13,681 nt of DNA from JAAEQG01 sp043803085. GTDB taxonomy: Bacteria; Planctomycetota; Phycisphaerae; UBA1845. The stretch spans positions 1 through 13,681 of the forward strand of contig JAZDKM010000162.1 in assembly GCA_043803085.1 (NCBI GenBank), in the 5' to 3' direction. The notes under the pieces were generated by a model. The model made no database searches. It was not told the DNA's origin and saw nothing but the letters and a program-made list of their open reading frames with translations. Shown here piece after piece: positions 1-4,268 of the stretch; the stretch's first letter is position 1; each line of letters starts with the position of its first letter. The position numbers and the translations under genes were made by a program.

Positions 1-80
1 GTCTGTGGGACCGGCTTTCCAGCCGGTCTTCTTCGGGGCAAGAAGCGACATTGACCGGCTGGAAAGCCGGTCCCACAGAC
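1..80. repeat. Perfect 28-bp inverted repeat with 24-nt loop
   Basis: Positions 1-28 are the exact reverse complement of 53-80 (GTCTGTGGGACC... against ...GGTCCCACAGAC). The loop contains a second stem, CTTCTT (28-33) with AAGAAG (40-45), which overlaps the outer stem by one base. The element sits at the very edge of the window, so it may extend further left. It lies downstream of the synthetase gene on the minus strand, but no T-run follows it, so it is not a classical intrinsic terminator. It looks like a REP- or MITE-like intergenic palindrome of the kind scattered through planctomycete genomes; the identity as a dispersed family is inferred. Confidence 0.85.
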
Positions 81-85
81 TTTCA

Positions 86-108
86 CCACGGGCTGCTAAG
101 CCCGCGTG
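86..108. repeat. Small GC-rich hairpin
   Basis: CGGGCT (89-94) pairs with AGCCCG (99-104) around the loop GCTA, and the flanks (CA... and ...TG) extend the stem imperfectly. It lies six bases beyond the large inverted repeat. It may be part of the same intergenic element or a separate small palindrome. No function can be assigned. Confidence 0.5.
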
Positions 109-211
109 AGGTTCCCCCCAACGGGAGAGAAACGCAATGCGTACACACGTAGGACCTTCATAAGGAACCCGTCTTTTGTACCTTCTCGCGGCGGATGTGC
201 GCACACGTAAA

Positions 212-343
212 ATTACCAAACGAACCCATTTTATCCTGTTTTTGGACAGGATCGCTAGGAGCGCAAGACATTGAAACAACAATAGTTACGTACAGAATCG
301 GATCGAATCGCACCAGGCGCCCCAAAACCGAACGAACCCATTT
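212..343. repeat. Intergenic module bounded by a 13-bp direct repeat
   Basis: AACGAACCCATTT occurs at 219-231 and again at 331-343. Read on the minus strand, 20-nt blocks starting at these repeats agree at 17 of 20 positions (AAATGGGTTCGTT, then C or T, then GGT). Just inside the left copy is a hairpin, ATCCTGT (233-239) with ACAGGAT (246-252) around TTTTGG. The block lies between the left-edge palindrome and the 3' end of the synthetase gene. No ORF here has convincing coding character. It could be a degenerate repeat unit or a structured RNA; only the repeats are seen directly. Confidence 0.5.
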
Positions 344-379
344 CCCGTCGCACGGGCCCTCCTGCTTCGGGACTCGGAA

Positions 380-1807
380 CTAAATGTGCAACCGGTCCCG
401 CAAGTACTCCAGGCAGCGCGACTTGTCGATGCGGATTTGCGAAGCATCGTCCCGGTTGCGGACGGTGAGGGTGCCGTCCTCCTTGGTTTGGCCGTCGATG
501 GTGAAGCAGAACGGCGTGCCGGCCTCGTCCATGCGCGCGTAGCGCTTGCCGATGGACTGCTTGGCGTCGTACTGGCAGGGATAGTGCTTGCGCAGCTCGC
601 GGTAGATCGGCTCGCCGATCTCCGGCAGACCGTCCTTGGCCACCAGCGGAAAGACCGCGGCCTTGATCGGCGCCAGCCGCGGGTGGAACTTCATGAACTC
701 CGGGCTGGCCCGCGTTTCATCATAGGTGTAGGCCTCGGTGATGAAGGCCAGCACGCTGCGGTCCACCCCGCCGGACGGCTCGATGACGTATGGGACGTAA
801 CGCTCCTTCCGCTCGTCGTCGAAGTAGGAAAGGTCCTTGCCGCTCTTTTCGATATGGGCCTTGAGGTCGAAGTCGGTCCGGTTGGCGATGCCCTCCAACT
901 CGCTGAGTCCGAACGGAAAGTCGTACTCGACGTCGGCGCAGCTCCTGGCATAGTGCGCTAGCTCTTCCGCCTGATGCTCGCGCAGGCGGAGCTTCTCGCT
1001 CCGCAGGCCCAACCCGACGTACCACTGGTACCGCAGGTTCCGCCAGAACTCGTACCACATGGCCGCCTCGGACGGATGGCAGAAGAACTCGATCTCGTAC
1101 TGCTCGAACTCGCGCGAGCGGAAGGTATAGTTCCGCGGGTTGATCTCGTTGCGGAAGCTCTTGCCGATCTGTGCGATCCCCAGCGGCAGCTTGACCCGCG
1201 TAGAGTCCAACACGTTGCGGAAATTCACGAAAATGCCCTGGGCCGTCTCGGGGCGGAGGTAAGCCTTGCTGTCGTCGTCCTTGATGGCACCGACATACGT
1301 TTCGAGCATCAGGTTGAATTGGCGGGGCTCCGTAAGCGTACCCGTCTTGCCGGAGAATGGCGAAGGTATCTTGTCATGCAATCGGCGAAGCTTGTCAACC
1401 GATACGCCGTACACATCCAACCAGCCTTCATCGCCATTAGGATTCACGCATCGAGCGCAATAAGTCCCGTCATCATCAACTTCGAAGGCTCCCCTTCGCT
1501 CATAGCCTCGCAGCAGTTTCTTCTCATTTGCTTCGACAATGGCTACAGCCTCTGAAGCGCTTGTTGCGATGATCGTAGCAATCGGAATGCTGACCGAATA
1601 GCGTTCCTTCCTGTATCTCGCTGCAAACTGCCGCATGGCAACTTCGAGGTTCGTGGGTGGCTCGAAATGGACGCCCTGTAGCTGATCCGCTCGAAACCTC
1701 TGCTTCGTCTCTCGGTCATCCACCATCGGATCGTTGAAGCCCGTGACGTGCCCGGAGGCCTCCCACACCTTGGGGTTCATGATGATGGAGCAGTCGACGC
1801 CGACCAT
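380..1807 (-). CDS. glyQS: Glycine--tRNA ligase, main body (gene interrupted by in-frame TAA)
   Basis: This is the catalytic and anticodon-binding part of a single-chain, alpha2-type class II glycyl-tRNA synthetase, which charges tRNA-Gly in the cytoplasm. Class II signatures are visible: motif 1 region (VWEASGHVTGFNDPMVD), the YLRPETAQGIFVNF segment, motif 2 (GKSFRNEINPRNYTFRSREFEQ), the ELEGIANRTDFDL stretch and motif 3 (EPSGGVDRSVLAF), followed by the C-terminal anticodon-binding domain (PRLAPIKAAVFPL, DEAGTPFCFTIDGQT). The ATG at 1807 is not a credible natural start. It has no Shine-Dalgarno sequence and lies two codons after an in-frame TAA (1811-1813) that separates it from the true N-terminus at 1814-2017. 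With that codon read through, the protein would be about 545 residues. The stretch at roughly 1380-1660 is poorer in GC (about 52% against about 65% nearby) and encodes an insertion that I do not recognise from standard members. The gene ends with TAG. Confidence 0.9.
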   Translation of the reverse strand: MVGVDCSIIMNPKVWEASGHVTGFNDPMVDDRETKQRFRADQLQGVHFEPPTNLEVAMRQFAARYRKERYSVSIPIATIIATSASEAVAIVEANEKKLLRGYERRGAFEVDDDGTYCARCVNPNGDEGWLDVYGVSVDKLRRLHDKIPSPFSGKTGTLTEPRQFNLMLETYVGAIKDDDSKAYLRPETAQGIFVNFRNVLDSTRVKLPLGIAQIGKSFRNEINPRNYTFRSREFEQYEIEFFCHPSEAAMWYEFWRNLRYQWYVGLGLRSEKLRLREHQAEELAHYARSCADVEYDFPFGLSELEGIANRTDFDLKAHIEKSGKDLSYFDDERKERYVPYVIEPSGGVDRSVLAFITEAYTYDETRASPEFMKFHPRLAPIKAAVFPLVAKDGLPEIGEPIYRELRKHYPCQYDAKQSIGKRYARMDEAGTPFCFTIDGQTKEDGTLTVRNRDDASQIRIDKSRCLEYLRDRLHI

Positions 1808-1810
1808 TTG

Positions 1811-2017
1811 TTATTCGAGGCTGTTGGGGCCGCGCGGAGGATTGCGGACCATGTCGTTCCACCACGCCTCCTTGACGTTCCGTTTGAGTTCGGTGCCCAG
1901 CGGGCCGTAGTCCCAGAATCCGCCGATCCCGCCGTAGATTTCGCTTGATTGGAAGATGAAGCCGCGCCGCTTGCACAGCGCGACGATCTTGTCCATCAAC
2001 GCCGATGCCATTGCCAT
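1811..2017 (-). pseudogene. glyQS: N-terminal fragment of glycyl-tRNA synthetase, ending at the in-frame TAA
   Basis: The 68 residues contain the hallmark GlyRS N-terminus (LCKRRGFIFQSSEIYGG, then DYGPLGTELKRNVKEAWW). They are in the same reading frame as the downstream body (both starts are 1 modulo 3). The reading is GAA-TAA-CAA-ATG, so one codon interrupts an otherwise continuous gene. The start ATG at 2017 is preceded only by a weak GTGGGTGG. A single substitution would turn TAA back into a sense codon such as CAA, GAA, AAA or TAC. The gene may be a recent nonsense mutant, a sequencing error, or a genuine readthrough case. If this is the only synthetase copy, a true null is unlikely because the function is essential. 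Confidence 0.85.
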
Positions 2018-2037
2018 GAGCCACCCACTTCCGAGGC

Positions 2038-2211
2038 TGTAGCGGCCTGCGTCCCCGCAGGCCGTTCCGCCCGCCGCGTATTACCACCTCATCGGCCGGC
2101 GAGGACGCCGGCCGCTACTTCGCTAAACTGTGCCTGCATCCCCACAGGCCGTTCCGCGCGCCGCGTCTTACCACCTCATCGGCCGGGGAGAACGCCTGCC
2201 GCTGCTTGGTA
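2038..2211. repeat. Imperfect 87-bp tandem repeat, two units, with nested palindromes
   Basis: Two units of about 87 bp follow each other; the shared core CCTGC(G/A)TCCCC(G/A)CAGGCC starts at 2046 and at 2133. Both contain GGCCGTTCCGC, a TTACCACCTCATCGGCCGG block and a GCCG-rich end. Unit 1 is flanked by a near-perfect 16-bp inverted repeat (GTAGCGGCC... at 2039-2054 against ...GGCCGCTAC at 2103-2118, one mismatch) and contains two inner hairpins. Unit 2 has diverged and has partly lost the pairing. This suggests local duplication of a palindromic intergenic element. There are only two units, without spacers, so it is not a CRISPR array. Confidence 0.85.
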
Positions 2212-2233
2212 CACGAAACGCGGTTTTGTACCA
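2207..2233. repeat. Bulged stem-loop
   Basis: TGGTACA (2207-2213) pairs with TGTACCA (2227-2233). Inside, AAAC (2216-2219) pairs with GTTT (2223-2226) around the loop GCG, leaving a two-base bulge (CG). The result is an 11-bp stem. It is separate in sequence from the GC-rich palindromes to its left. It could be a protein-binding dyad or an RNA hairpin in the leader of either flanking gene; no function is assigned. Confidence 0.5.
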
Positions 2234-2536
2234 GAATCTTCGCCAGGCGACAAAAAGCTCGTGACCCAGAAGAACGCTCACCGTGAGTCTTGCTTTTACA
2301 AGAACTTCACCTCCGCTCCTCCCCGACCAGGTCTCTGCTGTGTTGCGTTGTGGATACATGCCCTGAAATCCGTCAAAGTTTCGCCATTTTGAAGCTCGGC
2401 CTTTTGGATTGTAACCTACTGAGAAACATGATCTTAGTACGCCCGATAAGGTGCAATCGGCGTGGGCGGCACTGGAAGCGGATTTGCCCCAGGGGATGGT
2501 GGTGCGCTCCTGCGGAGGAGTCGGGAGGAAGCCACC

Positions 2537-2638
2537 ATGACCGCCGCACTGTTCACGCTACGCGTGGTGTACTGGTTCTTTCGGCGAAAGGCAAAGATCG
2601 CCCTCCTGGCGCTGATGGTCTACGCCGCGCTCTGCTGA
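2537..2638 (+). CDS. 33-residue hydrophobic miniprotein (putative membrane peptide)
   Basis: ATG at 2537 follows a strong Shine-Dalgarno sequence (GGGAGGAA, 2523-2530) at good spacing and runs 33 codons to TGA at 2636-2638. The product begins MTAALFTLRVVYWFF. A positively charged RRKAK patch follows, then a second hydrophobic stretch, IALLALMVYAALC. This is the pattern of a short membrane-inserted or membrane-lying peptide. It lies upstream of, and on the same strand as, the pseudopilin-like, zinc-ribbon and ferredoxin genes, 235 bp before the first of them. I recognise no family. The evidence is the ribosome binding site plus amphipathic, charge-asymmetric composition; conservation is untested. 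Confidence 0.5.
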   Translation: MTAALFTLRVVYWFFRRKAKIALLALMVYAALC

Positions 2639-2689
2639 CCCCAGTGCTCCAACGCACCTTAGCCTGCAGGTTCGGAGTCGAGCCCCCTC

Positions 2690-2764
2690 GTGTGCCACTG
2701 CCGTCTCGGCAGTGCGGTCGCAGGAGTCTTCCTGGAAAGCACTGCTCACAGAGCAGTGGCACAC
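2690..2764. repeat. Composite palindrome: 12-bp outer inverted repeat with two inner hairpins
   Basis: GTGTGCCACTGC (2690-2701) is the exact reverse complement of GCAGTGGCACAC (2753-2764). Inside are two further hairpins, CACTGCC/GGCAGTG (2696-2714, loop GTCTC) and CACTGCTC/GAGCAGTG (2740-2758, loop ACA). The ends and the inner arms share the CACTGC word, so alternative foldings (one long arm or two short hairpins) are possible. It lies between the miniprotein gene and the pseudopilin-like gene, where it would be transcribed. It is interpreted as a REP-like element; any effect on mRNA is inference. Confidence 0.8.
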
Positions 2765-2873
2765 CCGAAACTCAGGCTGCGTATCCTTTCTTACACCCGC
2801 CTACGCTTCAGTCCGATGTCCACAGGCACGCACGGATTTGCCTCGGGCACGCCTGTGCGAGAACATAGCAGGC

Positions 2874-3350
2874 ATGGATGGGCGGTGGTCGCAAGTCCCC
2901 GTGCTGGTATGGGTTTTCGGCGGCCTGCTGCTCCTCGTCGGCGGGCGTTATGCGCAGCTCTGGCTGCGGCGCCGGGACAATCAAGCCATCGAACGCAGCT
3001 CGATCCGCGGTCTGCGGCTGCTTTACGATGGCCTGGCGACCTTCGCAAAATCCAACAGCGGCGCACTCCCGGCCACGCTGGAGGGCGACGATTGGGCGTC
3101 CGCCCACGAATACACCTTCCGAGCACTGCCCCGCTGGCGTTTTGACGAACGGCTGGTCCTCGCGTACGACCGCGAGCCGCGGCACCGGTTGATTGACTTT
3201 CCCGCCTTGCGGCCGGGCCGGGCCGTGCTCTTGGGGACCGGCAAAGTCGTGGTGGTCTCGCAGCCGCAATTTCACCAGTTGATGAACGCGGACAACCGTC
3301 TCCGTGAAACGCTGGGGCTGGAACCGCTGGGATTCGGGACCGAATCATGA
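2874..3350 (+). CDS. Single-helix membrane protein, pseudopilin-like, function unknown
   Basis: 158 residues from ATG 2874. An N-terminal membrane helix (about residues 7-31, VPVLVWVFGGLLLLVGG) ends in a basic RRR patch, which suggests an in-to-out anchor with the rest outside the cytoplasm. The soluble part has a segment (SSIRGLRLLYDGLATFAKSNSGALP) like the helix and 'NGG-P' turn of type II secretion pseudopilins. The C-terminus (LAYDREPRH..., RAVLLGTGKVVVVSQPQFHQLM) resembles the 'VLFGDGHV' end of planctomycete pseudopilin-like proteins. No prepilin peptidase motif (GFTLLE type) precedes the helix, so it would not be processed as a pilin. The start was chosen just before the helix; the open frame extends upstream to 2712, but that segment crosses a palindrome and lacks coding character. 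The stop overlaps the next ATG (ATGA). No function is assigned. Confidence 0.75.
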   Translation: MDGRWSQVPVLVWVFGGLLLLVGGRYAQLWLRRRDNQAIERSSIRGLRLLYDGLATFAKSNSGALPATLEGDDWASAHEYTFRALPRWRFDERLVLAYDREPRHRLIDFPALRPGRAVLLGTGKVVVVSQPQFHQLMNADNRLRETLGLEPLGFGTES

Positions 3351-3568
3351 ATGCGGACGAATTACAGGACCGTGTCTGCCGCTGTTGCGACCGGAAGTAC
3401 CGTTATCCGGTGCCCAAGAGCCTGGCGACGCGCTTCTATTGCGAAGCGTGCAGCCGACTGAGTGAGGAGGCCCGCGCCATGTTCGAGTTGTTTAACAAAC
3501 GCCTCCGCAAGTTGAGCGCTGACGTGGAAAAGCTGGGCCGGAAACCGGCGGAGCGCGACAAGGCATGA
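3347..3568 (+). CDS. Small zinc-ribbon protein (CxxC...CxxC)
   Basis: 73 residues. C11-x2-C14 and C32-x2-C35 form a compact four-cysteine metal-binding ribbon around a basic loop (DRKYRYPVPKSLATRFYCEAC). A charged, probably helical tail (about residues 38-73, rich in K, R and E) follows. The ATG overlaps the stop of the preceding gene by 4 bases, and its own stop overlaps the start of the ferredoxin gene in the same way, so the three are very probably translated together from one mRNA. The ribbon suggests zinc or another metal as a structural or nucleic-acid- or protein-binding module. The exact family is not recognised. Confidence 0.8.
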   Translation: MNADELQDRVCRCCDRKYRYPVPKSLATRFYCEACSRLSEEARAMFELFNKRLRKLSADVEKLGRKPAERDKA

Positions 3569-4143
3569 GTGCCGGACCGGCCGGCCCGCACCGGCGTCAA
3601 TTCTTCCGCGACGCTCTGGCGGGCGTCATTCGCCCGCTTGCGGCCTACCTGGAAGGCCACGTCGATCTACCTGCGTGGCGGCCTTTCCTGCGCGCCCCGG
3701 GGGCCATCGAAGAGAGCAAGTTCCTGGACACCTGTTATCGGTGCGGGGCGTGTGTGGAGGTTTGCCCGGCCCATGCGATCCAACTGCGCCAGATGCCGGG
3801 ACACCCGGCCCACGGGACGCCCGGGATCGATCCCGATCTGGCGGCCTGCCTGGTTTGCGAAGGGCTGAAATGCACCCTGGTGTGTCCCAGTGGGGCCCTG
3901 CGACCGCTGAAGCGGGCCTACGAGATTCGCATGGGCCTGGCGCTCGTCTCTGCCGAGCGTTGCGTGCGGTCCCAGGGGGAGGCCTGCACGCGGTGCGTGG
4001 ACGAATGCCCGATCGGGGCAGCGGCGCTCCATTTCGTGGACGCCGGCCCGCCCGAGGTATCGGCCAGCGGCTGCGTCGGCTGCGGGGTATGCCAAAAGGT
4101 CTGCCCGACCCAGCCCAAGGCGGTGTTGGTGAAACCCGCTTGA
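3565..4143 (+). CDS. Four-cluster [4Fe-4S] ferredoxin, NapG/MauM-like
   Basis: 192 residues with sixteen cysteines in four groups: C57-x2-C60-x2-C63-x3-CP, C95-x2-C98-x4-C103-x3-CP, C133-x7-C141-x2-C144-x3-CP and C170-x2-C173-x2-C176-x3-CP. This is the cluster layout of the NapG/MauM family, periplasmic electron-transfer ferredoxins that pass electrons from quinol-oxidising membrane partners. The N-terminus (HRRQFFRDALAGV) resembles a twin-arginine signal (RRxFF) but lacks a strong hydrophobic core, so export is uncertain. No NapH-type membrane partner or nitrate reductase is adjacent; the neighbours are a one-helix protein and a zinc-ribbon protein. It is the last gene of the cluster and is followed within 15 bp by a terminator. 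An electron-carrier role is well supported; the partner is not known. Confidence 0.88.
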   Translation: MSAGPAGPHRRQFFRDALAGVIRPLAAYLEGHVDLPAWRPFLRAPGAIEESKFLDTCYRCGACVEVCPAHAIQLRQMPGHPAHGTPGIDPDLAACLVCEGLKCTLVCPSGALRPLKRAYEIRMGLALVSAERCVRSQGEACTRCVDECPIGAAALHFVDAGPPEVSASGCVGCGVCQKVCPTQPKAVLVKPA

Positions 4144-4153
4144 CCGGGGCGGG

Positions 4154-4186
4154 CCGCAACATTCTTTGAATGAGCGCGGTTTTTTT
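4154..4186 (+). terminator. Rho-independent terminator of the ferredoxin cluster
   Basis: CCGC (4154-4157) pairs with GCGG (4176-4179), and CATTC (4160-4164) with GAATG (4168-4172) around a TTT loop, with a small internal loop between them. Seven T residues (4180-4186) follow directly. It begins ten bases after the ferredoxin stop codon and separates this cluster from the convergent glycosyltransferase gene. Confidence 0.8.
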
Positions 4187-4268
4187 CGCCGGCATCGCCC
4201 CTCCCACTCTGCACGTTTTCGCTCAGCATGACCCAGCCGGAGAGCGAGCCGCGGATCGCTGCGACGTG

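Larger units (their letters stand above)
2018..2536. other. Gene-poor intergenic region with repeats and a weak promoter candidate
   Basis: This 519-bp stretch lies between the divergently oriented synthetase gene and the ferredoxin cluster. It holds the 87-bp tandem repeat (2038-2211), a stem-loop (2207-2233), and then about 300 bp without recognisable coding. A weak sigma70-like candidate for the plus-strand cluster is TTGAAG (2389-2394), a 17-bp spacer, and TAACCT (2412-2417). It matches the consensus at only 4/6 and 3/6 positions, so it is listed for completeness. Confidence 0.5.

Noticed and set aside
1811..1813. TAA reassigned to a sense codon in this genome
   Set aside because: accA in the same window ends naturally at TAA (6460-6462) after a complete domain, and other genes use TAG and TGA normally. 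A local interruption is simpler than a changed code.
2038..2211. CRISPR array
   Set aside because: Only two contiguous diverged units, no spacers and no cas genes in the window.
1949..2392. 147-codon plus-strand ORF over the tandem repeats
   Set aside because: Its apparent repeated protein segments (GRSARRVLPPHRP) simply reflect the 87-bp DNA repeat. No ribosome binding site or family resemblance.
2712..2873. Longer N-terminus for the pseudopilin-like protein
   Set aside because: The extra frame crosses the composite palindrome and has no protein-like composition; the ATG at 2874 lies just before the membrane helix.
3565..4143. Naming the ferredoxin napG and the cluster a nitrate reductase operon
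   Set aside because: The cysteine layout fits the family, but no catalytic subunit, cytochrome or NapH is present and the Tat-like signal is weak, so a specific gene name is not justified.
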